From Hyphomonadaceae bacterium (lineage in GTDB: Bacteria > Pseudomonadota > Alphaproteobacteria > Caulobacterales > Hyphomonadaceae), in contig CANJIL010000010.1 of NCBI GenBank assembly GCA_947474455.1, positions 1 through 64,000 of the forward strand: a stretch of DNA of 64,000 nucleotides, written 5' to 3'. The position numbers and the translations under genes are program-made. Below are positions 9,355 through 18,994 of this stretch, piece after piece (positions within the stretch are counted from its first letter, which is position 1; each line of letters begins with the position of its first letter). Below the pieces are notes generated by a model. That model was not told where the DNA came from. It was given only the letters and a program-made list of their open reading frames with translations, and made no database searches.

Positions 9355-10743
9355 ATGACAACACCCACTCGCGACATCGATGAGGCTGCCCCACGCATTC
9401 GTGACAAGCGCGAACTCGTTGAACGGCTCGAAGGTGGTTCGAAGCCGAAGACCCAATGGCGTATTGGCACCGAGCACGAGAAGTTCGGTTTCATCGAGAA
9501 GACGCTGCGGCCTTTGCCTTATGAGGGCCCGACGTCGATCAAGGCGCTGCTCGACGGTATCTCGAAGGAGTTCGGCTGGGTGCCGATTGTCGAGGCCGGG
9601 CACATCATCGGCGGCAAGAATGGGATGGCGAGCCTGAGCCTGGAGCCGGGCGGGCAGTTCGAACTTTCCGGCGCGCCGGTGGAGACCGTCCACGAGACGG
9701 CCTCAGAGCTTGCTGAGCACCTGCGGGAGACGAAAACGATTGCCGGGCCGATGGGCGCGAATTTCCTTGGCCTGGGGTTCTCACCGATCTGGTCGCTCGA
9801 TGAAACGCCGATGATGCCCAAGGGGCGCTACAACATCATGAAGGCGTACATGGCGAAGGTCGGCCGTCTCGGCCGGCAGATGATGTTCCGCTCATGCACC
9901 GTGCAGACCAATCTCGATTTCGGATCCGAAGCCGACATGGTGAAGAAATTGCGCGTCGGTCTTGCGCTGCAGCCGATCGCAACGGCACTGTTCGCGAACT
10001 CGCCATTCGCCGATGGGCGCACCAACGGCTTCCTGTCGTATCGCTCGCATGTGTGGACGGACACGGACCCTGATCGCACTGGCATGCTGCCTTTTGCGTT
10101 TGATGAAGGCTTCGGCTTCGAACAGTATGTCGACTACGCGCTTGACGTGCCGATGTACTTCGCGCGGCGCGAAGGCAAGTACCTTGATGCGTCAGGCGAT
10201 TCCTTCCGCGATTTCATGGCAGGCAAGCTGTCGCTGCTGCCGGGCGAGAAGCCGGCGATGGACGATTTCGACGATCACCTCTCGACCATATTCCCGGAAG
10301 TGCGGCTTAAGACCTTCCTCGAGATGCGTGGCGCCGATGCTGGCCCGCGAGATCGGCTCAACGCATTGTCGGCGTTCTGGGTTGGAATTCTTTACGACGA
10401 GACGGCGCTCGATGGCGCGTGGGAACTGGTGAAGCACTGGAGCGCTGCGGAGCGGCAGGCTCTGCGTTCGGCCGTACCGGTGCAGGGGCTCAAGGCGCCG
10501 ATCCGGAACACGACGGCGCAGGCGATCGCGAGGGAAGCCGTCAAGCTGTCCGCCGCCGGGCTGAAGCGGCGCAAGAGGATCAATGCAGAAGGCAAGGACG
10601 AGACCGTGTTCCTCGCCGAACTCGAGGAGATCGCTGAAAGCGGCATTACCCCGGCTGAGCGCTTGCTGGCCATGTATCACGGCCCCTGGCGGCGCGACCT
10701 GCGGTATGCCTTCCGGGACGCGCTGATCGACGCGCCGGTCTAG
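9355..10743 (+). CDS. gshA: Glutamate-cysteine ligase (plant/alphaproteobacterial type)
   Basis: 462 aa. It makes gamma-glutamylcysteine, the first step of glutathione synthesis. Features of the family include IGTEHEKFGF near residue 37, EAGHIIGGKNGMASLSLEPGGQFELSG (substrate and Mg/ATP region), GMLPFAFDEGFGFEQYVDYALDVPMYF, and RGADAGPRDRLNALSAFWVGILYD. The length fits the plant-type group rather than the E. coli type. I see no gshB in the window. The start is the ATG at 9355. Confidence 0.95.
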   Translation: MTTPTRDIDEAAPRIRDKRELVERLEGGSKPKTQWRIGTEHEKFGFIEKTLRPLPYEGPTSIKALLDGISKEFGWVPIVEAGHIIGGKNGMASLSLEPGGQFELSGAPVETVHETASELAEHLRETKTIAGPMGANFLGLGFSPIWSLDETPMMPKGRYNIMKAYMAKVGRLGRQMMFRSCTVQTNLDFGSEADMVKKLRVGLALQPIATALFANSPFADGRTNGFLSYRSHVWTDTDPDRTGMLPFAFDEGFGFEQYVDYALDVPMYFARREGKYLDASGDSFRDFMAGKLSLLPGEKPAMDDFDDHLSTIFPEVRLKTFLEMRGADAGPRDRLNALSAFWVGILYDETALDGAWELVKHWSAAERQALRSAVPVQGLKAPIRNTTAQAIAREAVKLSAAGLKRRKRINAEGKDETVFLAELEEIAESGITPAERLLAMYHGPWRRDLRYAFRDALIDAPV

Positions 10744-10866
10744 AGCTTTCCCCCGCTGCGACGCCGGCGACGTGGCAGATCCTTGCTCATCTCAAGCGAT
10801 TCAAGGGCTTGAGCCCGCCTCAAGCGCGTGTTGATCTTCAGCGCCTGCGCGAGCGCTGAGGGGGTC

Positions 10867-12855
10867 ATGGATTTTTTCAACATCGTTGTCGTTGTTGGCC
10901 TGTTCATTACCGGTCTGACCGCGATCCCCGTGTTCACGCAGATGCGCAAGCACCCCAAGGGCCTGCACATCCTGTTCTTCGCCGAGATGTGGGAGCGCTT
11001 TTCCTACTACGGCATGCGCTCGATCCTGATCTTCTATCTTACCCAGCACTTCCTGTTTTCTGACGGCTTCGCGGGCTCGCAGTACGGCGCCTACACGTCA
11101 CTGGTTTACCTGATGCCGCTGATCGGCGGCATTCTCGCTGACCGGTATCTCGGGACGAAGAAGTCCGTGGCCTTTGGCGCGCTTCTGCTGGTGGCCGGTC
11201 ACGTGCTGATGGCGGCCGAAGGCGCGCCTGCCGTCCAGACGATAACAGTCGCAGGATCGGAGTACCGCTTCGAGGTCGAGGGCAGGGCAAGCGACCGCCG
11301 CATCTTCCTGCCCGTCGGGGATGTGCGTTGCGAACTCAACGCTAAGCCTGACTCCGCCTCGACCTGCAAGATCACGCCCAATGCGGCGGGTGATCTTGTG
11401 TTCACGGGCCTGCCTGCGAATGCGCCGTTGCCAGCCACGATCGCAAAGGCGGATTACGGCGAGTTCGGCGTCGCCGACCGCAACCCGCTCTTCGTCGGCA
11501 TCTTCTATCTGGCGCTTTCGCTGATCATCGTCGGCGTCGGCTTCCTGAAGAGCAACATCTCCTCAATTGTGGGGCAGCTCTACCCGCAGGGTGATCCGCG
11601 CCGCGATCCGGGCTACACACTCTACTATTACGGGATAAACTTGGGCTCGTTCTGGGCCAGCGCTTTGTGCGGGCTGCTTGGGCAGACTGTGGGCTGGTGG
11701 GCGGGCTTCGGACTTGCCGGCGTCGGTATGCTGTTCGGCTGGCTCGTCTTCGTGCGGCAGCGTTTCGTGTTCTGGTCGCCGGGGCCGAAACAGCTACCCG
11801 AAAATGTCGGCAACCCGCCCGAGCCGGAGAAGCTGACGGCAAAGATCAAGTTCGGCCTCAACCGCGAACATTTAATCTATATCGGCGGCCTCCTGAGTGT
11901 CGGCGTCATGTGGCTGCTTGTTCAGTCGCCGCCAGCCAGGATACTGGCCAGCCTCAATGCGTTTGCGGACCAGAATCTCAGCTTCCTGGGCATTAGCAGT
12001 CAGCCGCACATTCACATCGCGATCGCATTGCTGTTCGGGTCGATCCTGATCCTGGGATACATCTTCTGGAACATGACCAAACTGAACTCGCATGAGTCCC
12101 AGAGACTGGGCCTCGCGCTGGTTCTAGTCGCCGCTGCGACCGTGTTCTGGACGCTGTTCGAACAGGCCGGCTCATCGCTGAACCTCTTCGCTGAACGCAA
12201 CACCCAACTGCCCAATGACGGCTTCTTCAGCATCAATGCGGCGCAGACCCAGTCCTTCAACTCTGGCTTCATCCTGCTGTTCGCGCCGGTGTTCGCGGCT
12301 CTCTGGACATGGCTGGGCGTCCGCAAGCTCGATCCCAACCCGACGTTGAAGTTCGGCCTGGGCATCATCCAGGTGGGCGTCGGCTTCTTCATGCTGACCT
12401 GGGGCGCGACGTTCGCAGACGGCGCATTCCAGGTGCCGATCATCTTCCTGATCCTGCTCAACCTGTTCCACACGACGGGCGAATTGTTCGTCTCGCCGGT
12501 CGGCCTGTCCGCAGTGTCCAAGCTGTCAGTCTTCAAGCTGCTCTCGACGATGATGGCGACGTGGTTCCTCGCCAATGCCTGGGCCGGGTATGTCAGCGGC
12601 ATCATCGCGGGCAAGGCCGAAACCGATACCATCGCCGGCGCTGCTCTCGACAATAAGGCCGCTCTAGACAGCTCCCTTAAAGTCTTCGAGATGCTGGGGT
12701 ATTGGGGCGTCGGAATTGGCGTTGTGCTCTGCGCAGCGAGCTTCGTCCTGAAACGCATGGCTCACGGCGCGTTTGACGAGAACCCTGAGCTTGTGACGGA
12801 AGGATCCGAGCCTGCAGCACGCGATCGCGGTAGATCGGACGGCGCGGGCGCCTAA
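10867..12855 (+). CDS. POT-family proton-dependent oligopeptide transporter
   Basis: 662 aa, longer than the roughly 450-500 aa of a plain POT permease. The family signature EMWERFSYYGMRSIL (ExxERFxYYG) lies near residues 37-51, and FFxLTxGE-like LLNLFHTTGELFVSPVGLS lies in the C-terminal half. It should import di- or tripeptides with protons. A soluble stretch of about 90 residues (about 118-208), with one Cys pair, interrupts the early transmembrane region. ATG 10867 was chosen because the upstream TTG (10828) adds no family-like sequence and a purine-rich tract precedes the ATG. The end shares CTAA with convergent tldD. Confidence 0.92.
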   Translation: MDFFNIVVVVGLFITGLTAIPVFTQMRKHPKGLHILFFAEMWERFSYYGMRSILIFYLTQHFLFSDGFAGSQYGAYTSLVYLMPLIGGILADRYLGTKKSVAFGALLLVAGHVLMAAEGAPAVQTITVAGSEYRFEVEGRASDRRIFLPVGDVRCELNAKPDSASTCKITPNAAGDLVFTGLPANAPLPATIAKADYGEFGVADRNPLFVGIFYLALSLIIVGVGFLKSNISSIVGQLYPQGDPRRDPGYTLYYYGINLGSFWASALCGLLGQTVGWWAGFGLAGVGMLFGWLVFVRQRFVFWSPGPKQLPENVGNPPEPEKLTAKIKFGLNREHLIYIGGLLSVGVMWLLVQSPPARILASLNAFADQNLSFLGISSQPHIHIAIALLFGSILILGYIFWNMTKLNSHESQRLGLALVLVAAATVFWTLFEQAGSSLNLFAERNTQLPNDGFFSINAAQTQSFNSGFILLFAPVFAALWTWLGVRKLDPNPTLKFGLGIIQVGVGFFMLTWGATFADGAFQVPIIFLILLNLFHTTGELFVSPVGLSAVSKLSVFKLLSTMMATWFLANAWAGYVSGIIAGKAETDTIAGAALDNKAALDSSLKVFEMLGYWGVGIGVVLCAASFVLKRMAHGAFDENPELVTEGSEPAARDRGRSDGAGA

Positions 12856-14270
12856 CCGCCTGCGCCGCCGACCGTGATCGAGTCGATCTTCAGCGAAGGC
12901 TGGCCCACGCCCACCGGCACGGACTGGCCGCTCTTTCCGCACGTCCCGACGCCGTCATCCATCGCGAAGTCATTGCCGACCATCGAGATGCTGTTCATCA
13001 CAGTCGGGCCATGGCCGATCAGCGTAGCGTTCTTCACGGGCAGGCCGACCTTGCCGTTCTCGACCAGGTAGGCTTCCGTGCATTGAAAAACGAACTGGCC
13101 GTTGGTGATGTCGACCTGACCGCCGCCGAAATCGACGGCCCAAATGCCTTTCTTGATCGAGCGCACGATCTCGTCCGGATCATGCGTCCCACCGGTCATG
13201 AAGGTGTTTGTCATGCGGGGCATGACGACGCTGGCGTAGTTCTCGCGACGGCCATTGCCAGTTGGCGCAACGCCCATGAGGCGCGCATTCTGCCGGTCCT
13301 GCATGTAACCAACCAGCTGGCCGTCCTCGACCAGCACGGTACGCTGCGTCTGCGTGCCTTCGTCGTCGAATGACAGCGAGCCGCGGCGGTTGGCGATCGT
13401 GCCGTCATCGACAATGGTGACGCCCTTGGCCATCACCTGTTCGCCGATGCGGCCGGCATAGACCGACGAGCCCTTGCGGTTGAAGTCGCCTTCGAGGCCG
13501 TGTCCGACGGCTTCATGTAGCAGCACGCCCGTCCAGCCCGGCCCGAGCGCCACTTCCATCTCGCCGGCAGGGGCGGGCACGGCGTCGAGGTTGATCTCGG
13601 CCTTGCGGAGTGCGCGCATGGCAAGCGCCTTCCAGCGGTCAGGCTGGATCCATTCGTCGTACGCCGCGCGGCCGCCGGCGCCGGCGGACCCCGTCTCGCG
13701 CCGGCCACCCTTCTCCAGGGTGACGGAGATGTTGAGCCGGACGAGGGGACGCGCTTCAGCGACCGAAGCGCCGCCAGAGCGGATGATCTCCACGGCGGTG
13801 CGGGAGCCGGCCAACGACACCGACACCTGCACGACGCGAGGATCCTGCGCACGGCACCATGCATCGATCTCGGCGAGCAGCCCGGTCTTGGTCACGAAGT
13901 CGGGCGACGCTGTAGGGTCGACGTCTGCGTAAAGGCGGTGGTTGGCGGGGGTGGGGCCGATGGCAAGGAGGCCGGACCGTCCGCGCTTTGCCGCCGCGGC
14001 AGCCGTAGCGGCGCGACGAAGGGATGCTTCGGAGATTTCACTCGCATGAGCATAACCGGTGGTTTCGCCAGACACGACCCGAAGGCCGAATCCCTGACCC
14101 GAATCGTAGGAGGCCGACTTCAGCCGGCCGTCGTCGAACAGGAAGCTCTCTGACCGCACGGATTCCAAGTAGATCTCGCCGTCCTCGGCGCCCGCCAGTG
14201 CTTCATCAAGGATGCCGGCCGCTTTCGATATGCCAACGCCCACGTCCTCGATAAGGCTGCGCTCCGTCAC
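12852..14270 (-). CDS. tldD: Metalloprotease TldD
   Basis: 472 aa, typical TldD length. The zinc motif HEAVGHGLEGD (HExxxH, His252-Glu253-His257) and the late CGKSGQSVPVG segment with its conserved Cys are present. With TldE/PmbA it degrades unfolded peptides and matures some modified peptides such as microcin B17; no tldE is in this window. The start is GTG 14270, preceded by AGGTGA. A ten-codon frame (ATG 14300) ends in the TGA overlapping this GTG; it might aid re-initiation or be chance. Confidence 0.96.
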   Translation of the reverse strand: MTERSLIEDVGVGISKAAGILDEALAGAEDGEIYLESVRSESFLFDDGRLKSASYDSGQGFGLRVVSGETTGYAHASEISEASLRRAATAAAAAKRGRSGLLAIGPTPANHRLYADVDPTASPDFVTKTGLLAEIDAWCRAQDPRVVQVSVSLAGSRTAVEIIRSGGASVAEARPLVRLNISVTLEKGGRRETGSAGAGGRAAYDEWIQPDRWKALAMRALRKAEINLDAVPAPAGEMEVALGPGWTGVLLHEAVGHGLEGDFNRKGSSVYAGRIGEQVMAKGVTIVDDGTIANRRGSLSFDDEGTQTQRTVLVEDGQLVGYMQDRQNARLMGVAPTGNGRRENYASVVMPRMTNTFMTGGTHDPDEIVRSIKKGIWAVDFGGGQVDITNGQFVFQCTEAYLVENGKVGLPVKNATLIGHGPTVMNSISMVGNDFAMDDGVGTCGKSGQSVPVGVGQPSLKIDSITVGGAGG

Positions 14271-14357
14271 AGGTTCACCTCGTCAAATGCCAATTTCATC
14301 CCTGCTCCCTAGATAGGGTCGGGGGCGGCAAAATGACAGCCTGGAGCAGTCTACAGG

Positions 14358-14933
14358 TCATCTGCTCGCGGGAACGACCGTGAAGCGGGCTAGTTGAGCC
14401 GACGCTTGCGGAAAATCTGGCTTTATCTCCAGGGCGCTGCGGAAGTCGTCATAGGCACCCTGAAGATCCCCGAGTCGCTCATGCGTCAGGGCTCGATTGT
14501 AGAACCCGATCGCCCGGGCTTCGAGCACTTCTGTCCCGATTCCGAGGTTCAGCGCAGCCATCGCTTCAGCATACTGCTTCAGGTTGAAAAGGGCTGCGCC
14601 GAGGTTGATGTTCGCCTGCTTGAGTTCCGGCATCACCGTGATGCTCTTCCGGAAATCGGACACCGCGCGGACGTTATTGTCAGCCCGCATGTAGAGAATA
14701 CCGCGGTTAGTATAGGTCGCGGCGCGATCCCTCGGCCTCAGGTTCTCCTTGTCGAGCGCCAGGTCACAAATGGAGATCGCCCGGGTCACAGGCACATCGC
14801 CGTATTCGACCGCCTGATAGCAGTCGCGGGCGATGCCGCCGCCGAGAACCGATACAGCTTGCGCAGACGCCGGAAGCGGCGCTGCGACAATGAAGACCAA
14901 AGCCGAAATCCTAAAACGAAACCGGGTGTTCAT
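14358..14933 (-). CDS. Exported tetratricopeptide-repeat protein
   Basis: 191 aa. A clear signal peptide (MNTRFRFRISALVFIVAAP, cleavage after ASA-QA) is followed by at least three TPR units: DRAATYTNRGILYMRADNNV, LKQANINLGAALFNLKQYAE and AIGFYNRALTHERLGDLQGA, then an incomplete helix (ALEIKPDFPQAS). I infer a periplasmic adaptor protein; no partner is identifiable. The start at 14933 gives the signal peptide directly; longer frames upstream lack one. It diverges from ctaC. Confidence 0.8.
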   Translation of the reverse strand: MNTRFRFRISALVFIVAAPLPASAQAVSVLGGGIARDCYQAVEYGDVPVTRAISICDLALDKENLRPRDRAATYTNRGILYMRADNNVRAVSDFRKSITVMPELKQANINLGAALFNLKQYAEAMAALNLGIGTEVLEARAIGFYNRALTHERLGDLQGAYDDFRSALEIKPDFPQASAQLARFTVVPASR

Positions 14934-15098
14934 CTTCCCAACTCCATGTGCCTCTGATAGCGACCACGCGCCAGCATAACCGAATCGCACCGCCTGCGAC
15001 ACTATGCACCCGGCGCTGGGGAACGGAGTGGTGGCAACGTGGAGCATATCACGTTAAAGCCCCGGTTTCACGCATCTGGCTGGAGGATGTGGATAAAA

Positions 15099-15989
15099 AT
15101 GCGCAGCGCTGCTTGGAAGTACTGGGCGCTTGGCGCCGCCAGCCTTTTGGCTGGCGGGTCAGCTTGGGCGGCGCCGCATGTTGGCGGCATCGATTTTCAG
15201 TCCCCGGCGACGGAGACTGCAAAGAGGGTGCACGCCTTCCACAATGAAGTTCTGATCATCATTACTTTTATTACGGTCTTCGTCACCGCGCTGCTGATCT
15301 GGGTGATGATCCGCTACAATAGGCGTGCGAACCCCGTCCCCAAGAAATTCGCGCACAACACGCTGGTCGAAATTCTCTGGACGGTCGTGCCGGTGCTGAT
15401 CCTCGTTTGGATCGCCAAGGGCTCCTTCCCACTCCTGTACGAGCAAGACGTGATGCCCGAGCAGGCGCGCGAAGAAGAGATCGTGGACATCAAGGTCTAC
15501 GGCAACATGTGGTTCTGGGACTACACATACAATGTCGGCACGGACAACGAGTTCAACGTCGAATCGCGCATGCTGAAAGTCGGCGCGCCGGACCCGTCGC
15601 TTGAGCTTCAGCCAGAGCGCGGCGATCTCGCGCAGCTCTCGGTCAACAATCCGATGGTCGCGCCGGCGGGGCGCTACATCCGGCTAAAGATCTCGGCGAA
15701 GGACGTGATTCACGCCTGGGCGATGCCGCAGTTCATGCTCAAGGTCGACGCCATGCCGGGTCGCCTGAACCAGCTGTGGTTTAAGGTCGACGAGCCGGGG
15801 GTGTACTACGGCCAGTGCTCGGAACTTTGCGGTAAAGACCACAGCAACATGCCGATCGAGCTACGCATCCTGCCGCAGGCGCAGTACGATGAATGGCAAG
15901 CGCAATACCGGGCGTCGCCGCAAGCCGCGCGGACTTATCTCGACCGCGTGCAGCCGACGAAGGCTGCTCAGGTCGCCTCGGCGCAGTAG
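15099..15989 (+). CDS. ctaC: Cytochrome c oxidase subunit II
   Basis: Subunit II of an aa3-type oxidase. A signal peptide (MRSAAWKYW to GGSAWA) precedes two transmembrane helices (about residues 50-72 and 90-112 from this start) and a periplasmic cupredoxin domain. The CuA site is complete in CSELCGKDHSNMP (Cys-x3-Cys-x3-His-x2-Met) with the upstream His in VIHAWAMPQF. The aromatic stretch YGNMWFWDYTY is the electron-entry region. The start is uncertain: ATG 15087 and GTG 15039 are in frame; GGAGG lies 12 nt before ATG 15099 but touches ATG 15087. First gene of the oxidase cluster. Confidence 0.95.
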   Translation: MRSAAWKYWALGAASLLAGGSAWAAPHVGGIDFQSPATETAKRVHAFHNEVLIIITFITVFVTALLIWVMIRYNRRANPVPKKFAHNTLVEILWTVVPVLILVWIAKGSFPLLYEQDVMPEQAREEEIVDIKVYGNMWFWDYTYNVGTDNEFNVESRMLKVGAPDPSLELQPERGDLAQLSVNNPMVAPAGRYIRLKISAKDVIHAWAMPQFMLKVDAMPGRLNQLWFKVDEPGVYYGQCSELCGKDHSNMPIELRILPQAQYDEWQAQYRASPQAARTYLDRVQPTKAAQVASAQ

Positions 15990-16007
15990 GGATCAGGGAG
16001 CCGTTTG

Positions 16008-17714
16008 ATGTCGAGCGATCCGAAAACGACCGCAGCTGGCCACGGGCATGACCATGGTCACGGCCACGGCCACGGACATGACAACGCGCATGATCATCAC
16101 GCGCACGATCACCAAGATCCCAAGTGGTACAGCCCCGCGCGGTGGCTGTTCTCCACGAACCATAAGGACATCGGTACGCTGTACCTGGTCTTTGCGATGA
16201 TCGCCGGGGTCGTCGGATTCATATTTTCGGGCTTCATGCGCGCCGAGCTGGCGGAGCCGGGTCTGCAGCTGTTCAACGGCACCGCTTTCGGCGGCTTCTT
16301 AGGCAACGAGCACAACTACAACGTTATCACCACGATGCACGGCCTCATCATGATCTTCTTCATGGTCATGCCGGCCTTGATCGGCGGCTTCGGCAACTGG
16401 TTCGTGCCGCTGATGATCGGCGCGCCCGACATGGCGATGCCGCGGATGAACAACATCTCATTCTGGCTGCTCCCGGCCTCGTTCATCCTGCTGCTTTCGT
16501 CGATGTTCGTGCCGGGGCCAGCAGGCGCCAACGGTTTCGGGGGTGGCTGGGTTCTGTACCCGCCACTGTCGGGTTCGACGGGCCACCCGGGCGTTGCGAT
16601 GGACCTCGTGATTTTCTCGCTCCACGTCGCGGGTGTTTCGTCGATCGCCGGCGCCATCAATTTCATCGTGACGATCCTCAATATGCGCGCTCCGGGCATG
16701 ACGCTGCACAAGATGCCTCTGTTCGCCTGGTCGGTTCTGATCACCGCCTTCCTGCTCGTGCTGGCTCTGCCGGTTCTGGCCGGCGCGCTGACCATGCTAC
16801 TGACGGACCGCAACTTCGGCTCCAAATTCTTCGAAGTGTCCGGCGGCGGTGACCCGGTGATGTTCCAGCACCTGTTCTGGTTCTTCGGTCACCCCGAAGT
16901 GTACATTATGATCCTGCCGGGTTTCGGCATCATCAGCCATGTCATCTCAACATTCTCGCGCAAGCCGATCTTCGGTTATCTCGCCATGGCGTACGCCATG
17001 GTCGCGATCGGCTTCATCGGGTTCATCGTGTGGGCGCACCACATGTACACGGTCGGCATGAACGTGAATCTGAAGGCCTATTTCGTGGCCGCCACGATGG
17101 TCATCGCAGTTCCAACGGGCATCAAGATCTTTAGCTGGATCGCCACGATGTGGGGCGGCTCCATTGAGTTCAAGGTGCCGATGCTGTGGGCGATCGGTTT
17201 CATCTTCCTCTTCACCGTGGGCGGCGTCACGGGCGTCGTTCTGGCGAACGCCGGCGTCGACCACGCGCTGCACGACACGTATTATGTCGTGGCGCACTTC
17301 CACTACGTTTTGTCGCTGGGCGCCGTGTTCACGCTGTTCTGCGGCTGGTACTACTGGTTCGAGAAGATGTGGGGCATCAAGTACAATGGCTTCATCGGCG
17401 GTCTGCATTTCTGGCTGATGTTCATTGGTTCGAACCTGATCTTCTTCCCGCAGCACTTCCTCGGCCTGCAGGGCATGCCGCGGCGCTATGTGAACTACCC
17501 GGATGCATTCAGCGAATGGCACCACTGGTCGACGATCGGCTACTGGGTGGCGGCCGCTGCGACAATAGTGTTCTTCATAGGCTTGCTCGAGGCGATCGTC
17601 CGCCGCCGCAAAGGCGAAGCAAATCCGTGGGGCGAGGGGGCGACGACGCTGGAGTGGACACTATCCTCTCCGCCGCCGTTCCACCAATACAACGACCTTC
17701 CGCGGTTCAAGTAA
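16008..17714 (+). CDS. ctaD: Cytochrome c oxidase subunit I
   Basis: 568 aa, 12 transmembrane helices, carrying heme a, heme a3 and Cu[18 protein letters not shown] holds the CuB His with the cross-linked Tyr and the K-channel Glu-type context; [10 protein letters not shown] supplies the His pair; [15 protein letters not shown] supplies the heme ligands. The D-channel glutamate region fits the A1 group. The first 35 residues are very rich in His, Gly and Asp ([14 protein letters not shown]), an extension beyond the usual start. It follows ctaC by 18 nt with GGGAG upstream of ATG 16008. A 12-bp perfect hairpin lies just after the gene. Confidence 0.98.
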   Translation: MSSDPKTTAAGHGHDHGHGHGHGHDNAHDHHAHDHQDPKWYSPARWLFSTNHKDIGTLYLVFAMIAGVVGFIFSGFMRAELAEPGLQLFNGTAFGGFLGNEHNYNVITTMHGLIMIFFMVMPALIGGFGNWFVPLMIGAPDMAMPRMNNISFWLLPASFILLLSSMFVPGPAGANGFGGGWVLYPPLSGSTGHPGVAMDLVIFSLHVAGVSSIAGAINFIVTILNMRAPGMTLHKMPLFAWSVLITAFLLVLALPVLAGALTMLLTDRNFGSKFFEVSGGGDPVMFQHLFWFFGHPEVYIMILPGFGIISHVISTFSRKPIFGYLAMAYAMVAIGFIGFIVWAHHMYTVGMNVNLKAYFVAATMVIAVPTGIKIFSWIATMWGGSIEFKVPMLWAIGFIFLFTVGGVTGVVLANAGVDHALHDTYYVVAHFHYVLSLGAVFTLFCGWYYWFEKMWGIKYNGFIGGLHFWLMFIGSNLIFFPQHFLGLQGMPRRYVNYPDAFSEWHHWSTIGYWVAAAATIVFFIGLLEAIVRRRKGEANPWGEGATTLEWTLSSPPPFHQYNDLPRFK

Positions 17715-17724
17715 CAGGGCGCAG

Positions 17725-17752
17725 GCAGCCCGGACCTGGAGGTCCGGGCTGC
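17725..17752 (+). other. Perfect 12-bp stem-loop between ctaD and ctaB
   Basis: GCAGCCCGGACC, loop TGGA, GGTCCGGGCTGC. It lies 10 nt after the ctaD stop and 13 nt before the ctaB start. No T-run follows, so it is not a standard intrinsic terminator. I infer a 3'-end stabiliser, a processing site or an attenuator that sets subunit I and heme O synthase expression apart. Confidence 0.75.
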
Positions 17753-17765
17753 AGCGCAAACGCAG

Positions 17766-18716
17766 ATGTCCGAAGCGACCATCGTGAGCACCACCACCGC
17801 AATCGCTTCGGCGAGCGCGATGGATTATGTGCGACTGATGAAGCCGCGCGTGATGTCGCTTGTGGTCTTCACTGCAATGGCTGGGCTTGTCGCTGCGCCG
17901 GTCGACATGCATCCCTTCACGGCCGCGGTCGCGATATTTGCCTTGGCGTTGGGCTCAGGCGCCGCAGGCGCGCTCAATATGTGGTATGATTCTGACATTG
18001 ACGGCATCATGGCGCGCACGGTCTCCCGCCCGGTTCCGGCCGGCCTAATTGCGCCGACAGATGCGCTGTCCTTCGGGCTGATCATGTCCGTGCTGTCGGT
18101 CACGCTGATGGCGCTGGCGGCAACTCCGCTCGCCGCCGCGCTGCTGGCCTTCTCGATCTTCTTCTACGCCGTCGTCTACACGATGTGGCTGAAGCGCTCG
18201 ACGGCGCAGAACATCGTGATCGGCGGCGCAGCGGGCGCTTTCCCCCCGGTGATTGGCTGGGCCGCTGCAACGGGCAATGTACAGACCGACGCCTGGATCC
18301 TGTTCGGGCTGATCTTCCTCTGGACGCCCCCGCATTTTTGGGCGCTGTCGTTGTGGACGTCGAAAGAATACGCACGCGCCGGTGTGCCGATGTTGCCGGT
18401 GACCAAGGGCGCAACCGAGACGCGCCGCCAGATCCTGATCTATACGCTCGTCGTCACGCCGTTCGGCCTGCTGCCTGTCGCGACCGGCCTTGGCGGGATC
18501 ATCTATCTCGTCGTCGCGGCGCTCGGTGGCGCCGCCTTCCTGTGCGCCGCCATCCGCGTATTCATGAGCCGGGCAGGCGAGACTGACGCTCCCCTCGACA
18601 TCCGCCACGCCAAGGCGATGTTCGGCATTTCGATTCTCTATCTCTTCGCTCTGTTCGCCGCTCTGCTCGTCGAGCATGCGCTCCCGCTGCATTTTGCTCT
18701 GGGAGCAGGTTTGTGA
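17766..18716 (+). CDS. ctaB: Protoheme IX farnesyltransferase (heme O synthase)
   Basis: 316 aa, UbiA-superfamily membrane enzyme that farnesylates heme b to heme O, the precursor of the heme A in subunit I. Motifs: LNMWYDSDIDGIMART (NxxxDxxxD) near residue 73 followed by RPVPAGLI, and the second polar region in TPPHFWALSLW. LMKPRVMSLVVFTAMAG at the N-terminus is the usual first helix. It lies 51 nt after ctaD and its stop overlaps the coxF start by one base (TGATG). Confidence 0.97.
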   Translation: MSEATIVSTTTAIASASAMDYVRLMKPRVMSLVVFTAMAGLVAAPVDMHPFTAAVAIFALALGSGAAGALNMWYDSDIDGIMARTVSRPVPAGLIAPTDALSFGLIMSVLSVTLMALAATPLAAALLAFSIFFYAVVYTMWLKRSTAQNIVIGGAAGAFPPVIGWAAATGNVQTDAWILFGLIFLWTPPHFWALSLWTSKEYARAGVPMLPVTKGATETRRQILIYTLVVTPFGLLPVATGLGGIIYLVVAALGGAAFLCAAIRVFMSRAGETDAPLDIRHAKAMFGISILYLFALFAALLVEHALPLHFALGAGL

Positions 18717-18994
18717 TGCTGGACAAGGGACAGATCCATGGCTGGGAGGGCGAGCCGGAAGAACAGGCCAAGCCTGCAGCTGCTGTTGCCTCGCGGCCGG
18801 GCCTGACCGGCGCGATCATGGATAGCCGCGAAGCTCTCCCTACGGGTGAGCGCGTGACTCTGTCGCTTGAGCAAACCGCCGCCCGCAGGCGCCGGGGGCA
18901 ATGGATAGCGCTCGCACTCTTCGCCTTCGTCATCCTCGTGTTCGTGCTGACGATGACCAAGATGGGCGCCAACATCCTGGTGCGGGATTTATGA
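18716..18994 (+). CDS. CoxF-like small membrane protein of the oxidase cluster
   Basis: 92 aa: a polar N-terminal half, a basic stretch (ARRRRGQW) and one transmembrane helix (about residues 63-83, IALALFAFVILVFVLTMTK), giving an N-in single-pass protein. Position between ctaB and ctaG is where alphaproteobacterial genomes carry coxF, a gene of unclear role, probably oxidase assembly. The assignment rests on position and topology more than on sequence. It overlaps ctaB by 1 nt and ctaG by 4 nt (ATGA), so it is certainly part of the operon. Confidence 0.75.
   Translation: MLDKGQIHGWEGEPEEQAKPAAAVASRPGLTGAIMDSREALPTGERVTLSLEQTAARRRRGQWIALALFAFVILVFVLTMTKMGANILVRDL

Noticed and set aside
14267-14300. 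Ten-codon leader frame upstream of tldD
   Set aside because: It overlaps the tldD GTG neatly, but a frame this short occurs easily by chance and no regulatory codons (such as amino-acid runs) are present.
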